From Chloroflexota bacterium (GTDB taxonomy: Bacteria; Chloroflexota; Anaerolineae; UBA3071), in the NCBI GenBank assembly GCA_014383605.1, contig JACNHM010000397.1:1-13920 (forward strand): a stretch of DNA of 13,920 nucleotides, given 5' to 3'. The notes below the pieces were generated by a model. That model did no database searches and was not told the origin of the DNA. It was given only the letters and a program-made list of their open reading frames with translations. The translations under genes and the position numbers were made by a program. Within the stretch, counting starts at the first letter, position 1. Each line of letters starts with the position of its first letter. Below, one piece after another: positions 5,750-12,799 of the stretch.

Positions 5750-7324
5750 TTGAGACAGGGAGACAAGGGGACAAGGGGACAAGGAGACCTCACCCCCTCT
5801 CCTTGTCTCCCCCTCTCCTTGTCTCCTCTGCTCCCTTGCTCCCCAGCTCCTCTGCCCAGATGGGGCGGAACGGCGTCTGGCTGCCAGTCGCCTCATCAGT
5901 CTCCTGACCTGATCGCGGAGATCCGGCTGCGTGAGCCAACTCAGGGCAGCGTAGGCGACGATCATCGCGCCGCCGCCGAGAAGCAGCACCAACGCGCCGG
6001 TCTCCAGCGCGGTCAGTTGGGGCACCGCCCAGCCCAGCGCGCCGGCGACCACGCTGCAGCCGAGGATGGGCAACAGCACACGCCCGTAGTCGGCCCAGGA
6101 GGAGTGGATCACGCGGTTGGCCAGCGTGCCGGAGATGAAGAAATCCACGATGGCCACGGCCGCCGAAAGTCCCGCCACGCCGTCAATGCCCCAGGTGCGC
6201 GTGACCGGATACAGCAGCAGGGCCATGGTCGTCAGCCGCCAGAGGGCGATTCCGGTCAGCCACTTGGGTCTGCCGCCGCTCTTGAAGACGTTGCCCATGT
6301 TGGCGGCCACTGCCCGCAGCAAGCCGTAGATGCCCAACAATTGCAGGGGCAGCACGGCCCCGGCCCACTTCTCGGCATCAATGGTGGCGATGATGTCGGG
6401 AGCGAAGAGCATGGTGCCCACGGCCACAGGAATGGCCAGCAGCGAGACGTAGCGCAGGGCCTGGAAATAGGTGCGGCGGAAGGTGTCCGGATCGTCCTGC
6501 AGCCTGGCCAGGGCGGGGAACATCACCTGGTTCACCAGGCCGGTGATCTGTGTGGCGGGCATGTTGCTGGTGCGGTAGGCGAGATCGTAAACCCCCTCGG
6601 CGGCCAGGCCACGCATGCGCAGGACGAAACCGTCGTCAATGTTGGTGATGCCGAAGATGAGGATCTGGCTGGCGACGATGTGTTTGCCGTAGTCGAACAG
6701 CTCCCGCGCCAGCCGGGGCACGAACCGCCAGCGGGGCCGCCATCCCGTCACCCACCAGGCCAGGATCACCCGCAGCAGTGTGGAGGCCAGGCGGGCGTAG
6801 ACGATGCTCCAGACTCGGAAGCCGGCCACGGCCAGCAGCACGGCGGTCAGCGCGTAGACGAAATTGGGCAACACGTCCGGCACCAGGCGGCGGCGGAAGT
6901 CCAGTTCCTTGGCCAGCAGCACCAGGGGCACGCGCCCCATAGAGCCGACGACCAGGTTGAGGGCCAGCACGCGCAGCACGGCGGCGATGCGCGGATCGGG
7001 TTGTTTGGCGATCTGCGCCACCCATGGCGCGGCAGCGTAGGCGATGGCGTAGGAGAGCAGTGATGTGCAAAGGATGATGATGAAGGTCGTGTCGGCTGCC
7101 TCTTCCACCTCTCGCTGGCGATAGATGAGCGCCGAGCCAAAGCCCATCTCCTCGAAGAGTTGCAGAGCATCAATGGCCAGGTATGCCCCGGCCACCAGGC
7201 CGAAATCCTCGGGCATGAGCCGCTTGGCCAGGACGAAGGTGGCGGCGAAGCTCAGCAGCCGCACGCTCACGGTGGAGACGGCGACCCAGAGGACGCCGCG
7301 CTTGATCTGATGTGTAAGGCTCAT
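4697..7324 (-). CDS. Wzx-type polysaccharide flippase fused in frame to a GT4 glycosyltransferase
   Basis: One open frame of 875 residues. Residues 1 to about 490 are a polytopic membrane protein of the MOP/Wzx-WzxC lipopolysaccharide flippase type. It begins with the typical basic amphipathic start HQIKRGVLWVAVSTV, then LAKRLMPEDFGLVAGAYLAIDAL and FDYGKHIVASQILIF, with roughly 12-14 hydrophobic segments; this family moves lipid-linked glycans across the inner membrane. A basic tail (RRLMRRLAARRRS) then passes into a low-complexity linker (about 493-525) translated from repeat DNA, and residues 526-875 are a GT-B glycosyltransferase starting at an internal ATG (5749). The family length for a flippase is 450-500 residues, so the frame is really two genes joined. 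ATG 7324 is taken as start; a TTG two codons earlier is possible, and no good ribosome site precedes either. Whether one fused protein or two proteins are made is open. Confidence 0.8.
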   Translation of the reverse strand: MSLTHQIKRGVLWVAVSTVSVRLLSFAATFVLAKRLMPEDFGLVAGAYLAIDALQLFEEMGFGSALIYRQREVEEAADTTFIIILCTSLLSYAIAYAAAPWVAQIAKQPDPRIAAVLRVLALNLVVGSMGRVPLVLLAKELDFRRRLVPDVLPNFVYALTAVLLAVAGFRVWSIVYARLASTLLRVILAWWVTGWRPRWRFVPRLARELFDYGKHIVASQILIFGITNIDDGFVLRMRGLAAEGVYDLAYRTSNMPATQITGLVNQVMFPALARLQDDPDTFRRTYFQALRYVSLLAIPVAVGTMLFAPDIIATIDAEKWAGAVLPLQLLGIYGLLRAVAANMGNVFKSGGRPKWLTGIALWRLTTMALLLYPVTRTWGIDGVAGLSAAVAIVDFFISGTLANRVIHSSWADYGRVLLPILGCSVVAGALGWAVPQLTALETGALVLLLGGGAMIVAYAALSWLTQPDLRDQVRRLMRRLAARRRSAPSGQRSWGAREQRRQGEGETRRGGEVSLSPCPLVSLSQMRVIIAAPAQLNPYPVLFHQAVQQADPALDCALWRWGLSWRKLLSPQRPHVLHLHWLELLYRHDAPWRTRLFHWTNTMLAIGAARLLGVKVVYTVHNVWQHEPQGRVLYRLASRFVLRIADGVHVHSEPAREELLRSFRCRGPVVVIPHGNYVTWYANECSRQAARQRLGLPPDAFVYLSLGQVRPYKGVEELLQAFADLAGQELVLLIAGRAQPPEYGQQVRALAAGDRRVRLHLDYVPDDEVQVFMNGADVAVLPYRQTTTSGAAILALSFGLPVVAPALGPFPPLLGQGAGLLYDPQPPQALAEALRAARQMDLAAARRSAQEMARSLDWGPIGRQFAALYRQITEV
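5751..5850. repeat. GGGACAA/GGGAGCAA short-word repeat forming an inverted repeat
   Basis: On the + strand, GGGACAA-type words (about 5758-5787: GAGACAAGGGGACAAGGGGACAAGGAGAC) are followed by the reverse complement words CTCCTTGTCTCCCC and CTCCTTGTCTCC, then GCTCCCTTGCTCCCC. The two halves can fold back on each other. The sequence looks like spacer DNA between the flippase and glycosyltransferase modules, yet contains no stop in the minus-strand frame. It encodes the Arg/Glu/Gly-rich then Ser/Leu/Pro-rich linker. Closely similar words occur at 10181-10230. Confidence 0.8.
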
Positions 7325-7330
7325 GGGCAA

Positions 7331-7354
7331 GTCAGCAAGTCAGCAAATCGGCAA
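7331..7354. repeat. Three 8-bp tandem words, GTCAGCAA type
   Basis: GTCAGCAA (7331-7338), GTCAGCAA (7339-7346) and ATCGGCAA (7347-7354), preceded by GGGCAA at 7325-7330. They lie in the 62-nt spacer between the methyltransferase stop and the flippase start, directly ahead of the flippase start codon on the minus strand, and leave it without a recognisable ribosome site. Confidence 0.75.
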
Positions 7355-7386
7355 GCGGCACAGCGGCAGCCTGGTGGGCCAGGGCG

Positions 7387-8085
7387 CTATCCCCCGCTTT
7401 GCTTTTTGCCGATCAGGATGAAATCACGGGCGAACAGGCTGGGCCAGTGCCGTGCCAGCCAGGTGTAGACGTCCCGCACGATGGGCCAGCGCAGGTAGAA
7501 GGGGTAGAACTGCCAGGCCCGCAGGCTGGCCGTGCCGTCGGTGGCCTCGATCTTCATGCCCCGCGCTCGGAGCAACGTGATCCCCTCTCGCATGGTGAAG
7601 AAGCGCAGATGGGTCCAGTCGGTGGGTGAGTCGGGCACGTAGGGAAAGCGTCCCCGCAGCAGCCAGAGGCGGCAGCGCCAGTGGCCGAGGTTAGGCAAGG
7701 AGAGGATGAGCTTGCCGCCGGGGCGCAGCACGCGCACGGCCTCGTCCAGGGCGCGCCCCACGTGGAAGCGGTGCTCCAGGCCCGAATCGCTGAGCACGGT
7801 GTCGAAGCTGGCATCGGGAAAGGGCAACGGGTCCACGTCCAGGTCCACCTGGTAGGCTTCGATGCCTTTCTCCCGCGCCCGCGTCACAGCCACGCGTGAC
7901 ATGTCCACGCCGATCACCTCGGCCCCTTTGTCCGCCAGTTTGCGAGCCATGACCCCCGCGCCGCAGTCCAGGGCCAGGACCCGCTCCCCCAGCTGGACGT
8001 GGACGGCGAGGCGGTCCAGCCGGGGGCGGTTGGCCCGATCTCCTTTCTCTTTCCAGTAGACATCGTAGTAGTCAACTAAGTCCAA
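7387..8085 (-). CDS. MetW-like class I SAM-dependent methyltransferase
   Basis: 232 residues from TTG 8085. It opens with the family-typical [14 protein letters not shown], then motif [16 protein letters not shown] (about 38-52), motif [29 protein letters not shown], and [18 protein letters not shown], a complete Rossmann-fold SAM-binding core. A C-terminal segment with [19 protein letters not shown] and a hydrophobic [20 protein letters not shown] suggests contact with membrane or a lipid-linked substrate. It resembles MetW and the methyltransferases of surface-glycan clusters; the substrate (sugar, lipid or protein) cannot be told. TTG 8085 is preferred because GGAG lies eight bases upstream and homologous proteins begin near here; GTG 8130 is the longer alternative (247 residues) but has no ribosome site and its extra codons are spacer-type repeat. 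The frame overlaps the end of the esterase gene by 10 nt (or 55 nt), so coupling is likely. Confidence 0.85.
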   Translation of the reverse strand: MDLVDYYDVYWKEKGDRANRPRLDRLAVHVQLGERVLALDCGAGVMARKLADKGAEVIGVDMSRVAVTRAREKGIEAYQVDLDVDPLPFPDASFDTVLSDSGLEHRFHVGRALDEAVRVLRPGGKLILSLPNLGHWRCRLWLLRGRFPYVPDSPTDWTHLRFFTMREGITLLRARGMKIEATDGTASLRAWQFYPFYLRWPIVRDVYTWLARHWPSLFARDFILIGKKQSGG

Positions 8086-10172
8086 TTTCTGATCTCCAAC
8101 TTCCTGATCAACGGCAGGTAGAGTCGCCACAGCACCGGCGTGGCCGTGGGCGTGAGCGTCGGCGTCGACATGGGCGTGTCTGTTGGCGTGCCGGTGGGCG
8201 TCGGTGTGAGCGTAGGCGTGGCGGTTGCTGTCGGTGTGGGCGTGGCCGTCGGTTTGCTGGTGGGCGTCGGCGTCGGTGTGGCCGTCGGTGTGCTGGTCGG
8301 CGTCGGCGTGGCTGTCGGTGTGTTTGTCGGCGTGCTCGTCGGCGTCGCCGTAGCCGTCGCCGTCGGCGTCGGCGTGGGCGTGTGCGTCGGCGTGCTCGTC
8401 GGCGTCGGCGTGAGTGTCGGCGTGGCTGTGGGTGTGCTGGTGGGCGTCGGTGCCGGCGTGGGCGTGTCCGTCGGTGTGCTGGTCGGCGTCGGCGTGAGTG
8501 TGGGCGTGTCCGTCGGCGTGCTCGTCGGCGTACTGGTCGGCGTTGGAGGCATAGCCACCAGGCCCAGGCTGTGCTCCCCCGCGGGGACGTTCACCGTTAA
8601 CCTGCCCCCCGAGGGAATCATGACGGTGGTGATCGGATCGCCACCGCCCATGTTCTGCACACGCACCGTGTACGGCAGGTCCGGCGGCAAACCCGCGCCG
8701 GCCAGGTCAAAGGTCAGGCTCACGGGATGGGGGTCGCCCACCAGTCCGCTCAGCGTCTGCGTCTCCGCCATCGCCGCCGCCTGTATCTCCGTCCAGTGAT
8801 CGCCCCCCGTCTGCGCGATATCCAGCCAGAAGTAGGGCTTGCTCTCGTCGCTTTGGATGCCCAGGTGAACCGGGGCTGCGCCGCGCACGTGTTCCTCTAG
8901 CCAGTCCACCTGCCAGGTGGCATCGTACTCACCGGCGTCGTGGCCCTCCTGGTGCCAGTAGAGTTCGATGAGCTGACCGCCCCGCGCCTGCACGGCGTTG
9001 TAAAGGTCCTGCGCGTGGTGCGGAAGCACTTTGTCGTCGGCTTGACCATGCACTACTGCCAGGGGCAGCGGCACCAGGTTGCCCGGCATGCGCAGGCTGG
9101 AACGGCGCTGGTACTCGAAGGGGTTCTCGGCGGGCGTGCCGCCGCACTCCTCGGCGATCTGCTCCTGTTTGTACCAGTTGTTGGATTCGTCGTACCAGGC
9201 GGCCAGGTCGGTGATGCCGGCGACGTCAACGACGGCAGCGAAGTTGTCCGGGTACTTGGCGGCGGTGGTGGCGGCGATCATGCCGCCCATGGATTCCCCG
9301 ACCAGATAGACGCGGTCGGCGTCCACGCCGTAGCCGGTAACCACGTAGGCCTGCGTGTCCAGGACGTCGTGTTGCGAGGCGCGGGAGGCCAGCGCGCGGC
9401 GGCCCGGCGGCGTATCCGGTTGTTCACCGTGCATCTCCGGCGCAGCCAACAGCCATCCTTGTTCCGCCACCGCGCCACCCCACAGGTCGAGCGGCTGCCA
9501 GCGGGTCTCGCCCCAGCCGTGCAGTCCGATGACCAGAGGCAGAGGCCCGCCGCCATAGCCCGGCGGCAATTGCAGCACCGCCTGCTGGGGGGTGCTGTCG
9601 TAGCTGCTGGTGAAGGAAAAATCCACCAGCGTCGCGGCGGCGACGTCCCCTTCCATCTCGATGTGGCCGCGTACGGCGTACCAGGTATCGTTGGGCCAGG
9701 CGCTGTTGGTGATGGTGATGGTGTTGAGGCCCTTGCGAACCCAGCCCGGGTCCGCCAGCGGCCACTGCACGGGCTGGGGATTGGTGTTGCAGTCCCTGTC
9801 CCCCAAGTTAGGTTCCACCTGTCCCACCAGATGATCGTTCAGGTAGACGCTGTGGGCGGCGTTGGCGCTGGCGATCTCCATGTGCAGGGTCGCCTGGGTC
9901 GGCGTGCCTGTCCACACCAGGTAAACCTCTTCCGCCGCTTCGTGGATATCCCCGTTCACCCCCAGACAGCTGGTCATCGTGGAGTTGATGATGACATGGG
10001 GGGCCAGGTCGGGGGCGTGGGGACGCGCGGCGGCAAGCTCTGCACCCGCCACGGGTGAAACCAACAGCAGCAAGACAACGAGGGCCAGCAGTGCGGATGC
10101 TGCAGGCAACCTCAAGTCTGTGGTACGCGTCCTTGTGAAACGCGACACAGGAAACCGCTTCCCATGCGTCAT
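8076..10172 (-). CDS. Secreted alpha/beta-hydrolase esterase with Thr-Pro stalk and YLPLI tail
   Basis: 698 residues. Signal peptide or anchor: basic N-terminus, then hydrophobic 26-39 and a VAGAELA cleavage-like site. A beta-rich domain (about 58-175) precedes the catalytic domain (about 185-430), which has LHGWGE (oxyanion region), the nucleophile elbow GESMGG with Ser294, HGQADDKV with Asp379/380, and QEGHD with His411: a complete triad of the polyhydroxybutyrate-depolymerase / feruloyl-esterase / prolyl-oligopeptidase kind. A further beta domain (about 435-540) leads to 138 residues of Thr-Pro repeats (542-679) and a C-terminal LYLPLIRK motif. It probably cleaves ester bonds outside the cell, perhaps on polysaccharide or polyester; the substrate is unknown. 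ATG 10172 is used; a further in-frame extension to 10262 is spacer repeat. No strong ribosome site is seen; the GTG for Val9 is preceded by GGAAG, a less likely alternative. The last seven residues come from repeat DNA. Confidence 0.85.
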   Translation of the reverse strand: MTHGKRFPVSRFTRTRTTDLRLPAASALLALVVLLLLVSPVAGAELAAARPHAPDLAPHVIINSTMTSCLGVNGDIHEAAEEVYLVWTGTPTQATLHMEIASANAAHSVYLNDHLVGQVEPNLGDRDCNTNPQPVQWPLADPGWVRKGLNTITITNSAWPNDTWYAVRGHIEMEGDVAAATLVDFSFTSSYDSTPQQAVLQLPPGYGGGPLPLVIGLHGWGETRWQPLDLWGGAVAEQGWLLAAPEMHGEQPDTPPGRRALASRASQHDVLDTQAYVVTGYGVDADRVYLVGESMGGMIAATTAAKYPDNFAAVVDVAGITDLAAWYDESNNWYKQEQIAEECGGTPAENPFEYQRRSSLRMPGNLVPLPLAVVHGQADDKVLPHHAQDLYNAVQARGGQLIELYWHQEGHDAGEYDATWQVDWLEEHVRGAAPVHLGIQSDESKPYFWLDIAQTGGDHWTEIQAAAMAETQTLSGLVGDPHPVSLTFDLAGAGLPPDLPYTVRVQNMGGGDPITTVMIPSGGRLTVNVPAGEHSLGLVAMPPTPTSTPTSTPTDTPTLTPTPTSTPTDTPTPAPTPTSTPTATPTLTPTPTSTPTHTPTPTPTATATATPTSTPTNTPTATPTPTSTPTATPTPTPTSKPTATPTPTATATPTLTPTPTGTPTDTPMSTPTLTPTATPVLWRLYLPLIRKLEIRNWT
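8136..8549 (-). repeat. Thr-Pro repeat coding tract
   Basis: About 414 nt of imperfect 6-bp periodic DNA (GGCGTC/GGCGTG/GGTGTG variants on +) encode TPT-S/A/D/L-TPT runs, about 138 residues. The wobble positions vary, so the protein repeat is kept while the DNA drifts, arguing for selection on a protein stalk. The opposite strand gives Val-Gly repeats that are a shadow. Confidence 0.9.
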
Positions 10173-10180
10173 GGACAGCT

Positions 10181-10270
10181 GAGCAGAGGAGCAAGGGAGC
10201 AGGGGAGCAAGGGAGCGGGGGAGACAAGGGAACTGCTCCTCCGCACCCCAGCACCTCCGCACCTCTGCAC
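10181..10270. repeat. GGGAGCAA words followed by CCTCCGCAC words
   Basis: The part 10181-10230 repeats AGGAGCA / GGGAGCAA / GGGGAGACAA units; 10236-10270 repeats CTCCGCACC / CCAGCACC / CTCTGCACC units. Together they fill most of the 126-nt spacer between the PDZ gene and the esterase start. The first block uses the same words as 5751-5850. Confidence 0.75.
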
Positions 10271-10298
10271 CGCATGGCCTGTCAGCACAGGCGGCATC

Positions 10299-10886
10299 TC
10301 AGTCGCCGGGCACCTGGAAGCGGTTCGGAAGGGTGGACAGGGACACGAAATACACGCCCAGATAAGCGCGCTTGGGGTCCTCTGGGTTCTCGCCGAGCCT
10401 CACCTTGACCGTGTTCTCTTCCTCCCCGCGCCGGTAGGTGATCTCCACGCCGTCCCCCGGCTCGTGCTCGCCGATGAGTTCCTGCAACGGATGTTCATCG
10501 TCCACCTGCTGGCCGTCCACAGCGACGATGAGATCGCCTTCTTGCAGACCGGCTTGGTCGGCAGGGGTGTCGGGTACCACCTCCCGGATCCAGGCTCCGC
10601 TCAACTGCTCGCCGGGGCGCATTGGGAAGGGCAGCAGTCCCTCAGGTAATTCAGGCGGCAGCGGGGAAGGCGCTTCCTCCTCGGGCAGGAAGCGGGGCGG
10701 ATTGAAGCGCTCCCCTGGCTCCAGCAGCTCGCGCTGCTCGTTCACGGCTTTGACCTGGCGGCGGGCGACCACGTAGCCCACTGCGCCGCCGACCACGCAG
10801 GCCCCGATCAGGCTGACCAGGACGCCGACGATAACGATGATGCTGACGATCAAAATGGTGCGGTCTTTCTTCTCGTTCATGTTCAT
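10299..10886 (-). CDS. Single-pass membrane protein with an extracytoplasmic PDZ domain
   Basis: 195 residues. A short Lys-rich N-terminus (NEKKDR) precedes one transmembrane helix (about 11-40). A charged segment, then a Pro-rich linker (62-85), lead to a PDZ domain (about 92-180) with GAWIREVVPDTPADQAGLQEGDLIVAVDGQ, the typical carboxylate-loop and alphaB-preceding region of HtrA-type PDZ domains. No protease domain is present, so this is a PDZ-only protein. PDZ domains bind C-termini or exposed hydrophobic segments; a scaffold or substrate-binding role on the outer face is inferred. ATG 10886 was chosen because GGAGG (10891-10895) lies four bases upstream; ATG 10880 is possible at ten bases. 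The start is 14 nt after the stop of the upstream glycosyltransferase, which suggests one transcript. Confidence 0.85.
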   Translation of the reverse strand: MNMNEKKDRTILIVSIIVIVGVLVSLIGACVVGGAVGYVVARRQVKAVNEQRELLEPGERFNPPRFLPEEEAPSPLPPELPEGLLPFPMRPGEQLSGAWIREVVPDTPADQAGLQEGDLIVAVDGQQVDDEHPLQELIGEHEPGDGVEITYRRGEEENTVKVRLGENPEDPKRAYLGVYFVSLSTLPNRFQVPGD

Positions 10887-10900
10887 GGTGCCTCCGTCAT

Positions 10901-12157
10901 TCATCGCTTCTGGCAAGGTTTGTGCTTGCTGTGCAAAGTATACACCAGGTGGCCGGAATCGCAAAGAATGGCCTCGTGCGTTTCTTCAATGTCTGCCGCG
11001 GCCTGGGCCCAGGTGTAGTGGGCCATGGCTCGCTGGCGCAGCGCCCGGCCGCGGCGGGCCGCGTCCTGGGGATCGTTCAGCAGCGCGGCCAGCGCCGCCG
11101 CCAGCCCGGCCGCGTCGCCCGGCGGCGCGTAGACGCCCAGATCGCCCAGGTATTCGCGGTGCACTGGCGTGTCGAAGGCGGCCACGGGCAGCGCGGTGGC
11201 CATGTAAGTGAGCAGCTTGCCACTGCCTTCCGTGGCCGAGAGCTTGGGGGCCGCGGCCACGTCGCCCAGCGCCAGATAGCGCGGAGCGTCCTCGTAGGGG
11301 AGCTTGCCGGTGAAGGTGACCTGCTCCGCCAGCCCCAGCGCGGCAGCCAGGCGGCGGTAGTGAGCGACGAAGGGGAAGCCCATGACGAGGAAGTGGGGAT
11401 CGAGATGGGGGTAGTCGTCGGCCAAGATGCGGGCGGCATGCAGCAGCAGGTCAATGCCCTGGTATTCCGCCAGCAGCCCCAGGTAGACGACCAGCCGCCG
11501 CTCAGCGGGAATGGACAGGGAGCGGCGCAGGGCCGCTAGCGCCGGTGGATCGTGTTCGTCGGGCGGGCGGAAGTGGGCCGGGTCCACGCTGTCCGGCAGC
11601 CCGCGCACGCGGCTGGCGGGCACGCCGTATTCCTCGGCCAACAAATCGGCGGCGTGGTGCGAGCTGACCAGCACGGCGGCGGGCCAGCGGTTGATGTGAC
11701 GTTCCAGCCAGCGCAGCGGCCGCAGGAAGGGGGAGCGCTGGGAGATGAAGCGGTGGTCGAGCATCTCCGCCGTGAGGCTACCCTGGTAGTCGAAGATCAG
11801 CGGGCGGCGCAGCAACCGGGCCAGCGCCGCGCCGATGAGAGCGCCTTCGTGCAGGAAGGCGTGGATCAGGTGGGGATGGAAGCGCAGGGCGGCGACGAGG
11901 GCGGTGGGAGCCAGCGCGGCGTCGAGGGCCAGCTTGAGCCACGAGGAGCCAACGGGCATCTCCCGGCCACGCGGCCAGAGCGGCGGACGCACGGTGGGCA
12001 GGCCGGGCAGATCGCGGCCGCCGGGGTAGGTGCAGATGAGCACCTCGTGTCCGCGAGCCTGCAGCGCTTCGGCCTGGCCGCGGATGCGCACGTGGCAGCC
12101 GTAGTCGGCGAAGAAACCGGTGGGGGCGAGAAAGAGAATCCGATAGCGTGATCTCAT
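10901..12157 (-). CDS. GT4-family glycosyltransferase
   Basis: 418 residues, GT-B fold. The N-terminal Rossmann domain begins RYRILFLAPTGFFADYGCHVRIRGQAEALQARGHEV, where the second part is the classic GT4 'G..R....A..L...GH.V' acceptor-side motif. The domain linker region has SVDPAHFRP (190-198). The donor domain has VVYLGLLAEYQGIDLLLHAA (223-242), TFTGKLPYEDAPRYLALGDVAAAP and the ATEGSGKLLTYMATALPVAAFD segment (308-329), where Glu310 takes the place of the first Glu of the E-x7-E motif. The enzyme is likely cytosolic or membrane-associated and builds a surface glycan; donor and acceptor are unknown. ATG 12157 was chosen since residues upstream of it (RRRTRPNDQATNETRRP) are encoded by a short tandem repeat; the ribosome site is weak (AGG, seven bases upstream). 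Its tail is rich in Lys/His and not family-typical. Confidence 0.88.
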   Translation of the reverse strand: MRSRYRILFLAPTGFFADYGCHVRIRGQAEALQARGHEVLICTYPGGRDLPGLPTVRPPLWPRGREMPVGSSWLKLALDAALAPTALVAALRFHPHLIHAFLHEGALIGAALARLLRRPLIFDYQGSLTAEMLDHRFISQRSPFLRPLRWLERHINRWPAAVLVSSHHAADLLAEEYGVPASRVRGLPDSVDPAHFRPPDEHDPPALAALRRSLSIPAERRLVVYLGLLAEYQGIDLLLHAARILADDYPHLDPHFLVMGFPFVAHYRRLAAALGLAEQVTFTGKLPYEDAPRYLALGDVAAAPKLSATEGSGKLLTYMATALPVAAFDTPVHREYLGDLGVYAPPGDAAGLAAALAALLNDPQDAARRGRALRQRAMAHYTWAQAAADIEETHEAILCDSGHLVYTLHSKHKPCQKR

Positions 12158-12254
12158 TGGTCGCCTGGTCTCGTTGGTCGCCTGGTCGTTTGGTCTCGTT
12201 CGTCGCCTGGCCGCCTGGTCAGTCAGTCCTACCATCGGCAGACCACCCGACCAC
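12158..12254. repeat. Quasi-tandem TGGTCGCCTGGTCTCGT repeat
   Basis: TGGTCGCCTGGTCTCGT at 12158-12174 is followed by TGGTCGCCTGGTCGTT, TGGTCTCGTTCGTCGCC and TGGCCGCCTGGTCAGTCAG to about 12226, a decayed tandem array with a unit near 17 bp. GACCACCCGACCACCCGAC at 12241-12259 gives the related word in the opposite orientation. It fills the 101-nt gap between the DUF457-like gene and the glycosyltransferase and extends open reading frame upstream of the latter. Confidence 0.8.
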
Positions 12255-12258
12255 CCGA

Positions 12259-12798
12259 CTACTCAACCTTCCCTGTGCGCAGAAAGCGACTGAGCACGCT
12301 CTTGCGGTAAAGCTTCCTGTCGGCGATCACCCCTACCAGCAGGGCAAGACCAACAGCTTCAAGAGCCACGAGCTTGGGCTCGGAGCGGATGATGTCGGCG
12401 TAGGCTCGCAGGAAGGCCTCAGGAGAGCCGACGTCTTTCCACTGGTGAAACTGGCGCCCGCGCAGCGGCCAGAGCAACGTGTGGGCGAAGCCCCACATGC
12501 GATCAGCAGCCAGATGTCCCGAAAAGGCCAACAGGTAGGGCCACCAGCGACGCAACCGCCCCGTGGCTGTTGCGCCTCCCCACACCGCCAGGTGCAAGAG
12601 GAGCGTGTGGCCATAGAGCAGCGCGGCTTTGGAATCACGGAGGGCGAAGACCGCCAGGGGCTTGTCTATCAGGTCGGGCAGGAGGGCGGCCAGCGCCAGC
12701 AGCCGGTAGTCGAGGTCTTGTTGGGCCGTGCCGTGCCGCGAACGTTGCAGCGCGTTGGCCGCAGCCCAGGTGAATTCCACGTGCGCGGAGGGCAGCAT
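12259..12798 (-). CDS. YdjM/DUF457-like membrane-bound putative metal-dependent hydrolase
   Basis: 179 residues. The N-terminus has the family-typical His6 (SAHVEFTWAAANAL). PDLIDKP (41-47) gives Asp42 and Asp45, YGHTLLLHL (62-70) gives His64 and His69, and SGHLAADRMWGFAH (93-106) gives His95 and Asp99. This His/Asp layout within hydrophobic segments is that of the YdjM/DUF457 family (PF04307), described as inner-membrane putative metal-dependent hydrolases; the reaction is not established. Three or four hydrophobic stretches suggest a membrane protein, the last at about 143-158 followed by a basic tail. Its ATG is one base after the TGA of the acyltransferase gene (TGA-C-ATG) and lacks a clear ribosome site, so translation probably depends on reinitiation by ribosomes that finish the upstream gene. 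A lipid or undecaprenyl-linked substrate would fit the cluster but is speculation. Confidence 0.75.
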   Translation of the reverse strand: MLPSAHVEFTWAAANALQRSRHGTAQQDLDYRLLALAALLPDLIDKPLAVFALRDSKAALLYGHTLLLHLAVWGGATATGRLRRWWPYLLAFSGHLAADRMWGFAHTLLWPLRGRQFHQWKDVGSPEAFLRAYADIIRSEPKLVALEAVGLALLVGVIADRKLYRKSVLSRFLRTGKVE

Positions 12799-12799
12799 G

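Noticed and set aside
5303..7063. 586-codon plus-strand frame opposite the flippase-glycosyltransferase gene
   Set aside because: Low-complexity, His/Gln/Gly-rich translation, typical of antisense shadows; no domain motifs.
8136..8549. Periodic GGCGTC/GGTGTG DNA as a possible CRISPR or DNA-level satellite
   Set aside because: Period is 6 bp with codon-wobble variation and stays in the esterase frame; there are no spacers of constant length.
8140..8799. Plus-strand frame of Val-Gly repeats
   Set aside because: It is the reverse complement of the Thr-Pro stalk of the esterase; no ribosome site, and the minus-strand frame has complete domains around it.
10173..10262. Upstream N-terminal extension of the esterase to 10262
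   Set aside because: The 30 extra residues are encoded by GGGAGCAA-type spacer repeats, and a signal peptide follows the ATG at 10172.
12158..12235. Upstream N-terminal extension of the GT4 glycosyltransferase to 12235
   Set aside because: Extra residues come from the TGGTCGCC tandem repeat; the family start MRSRYRILFLAPTG begins at 12157.
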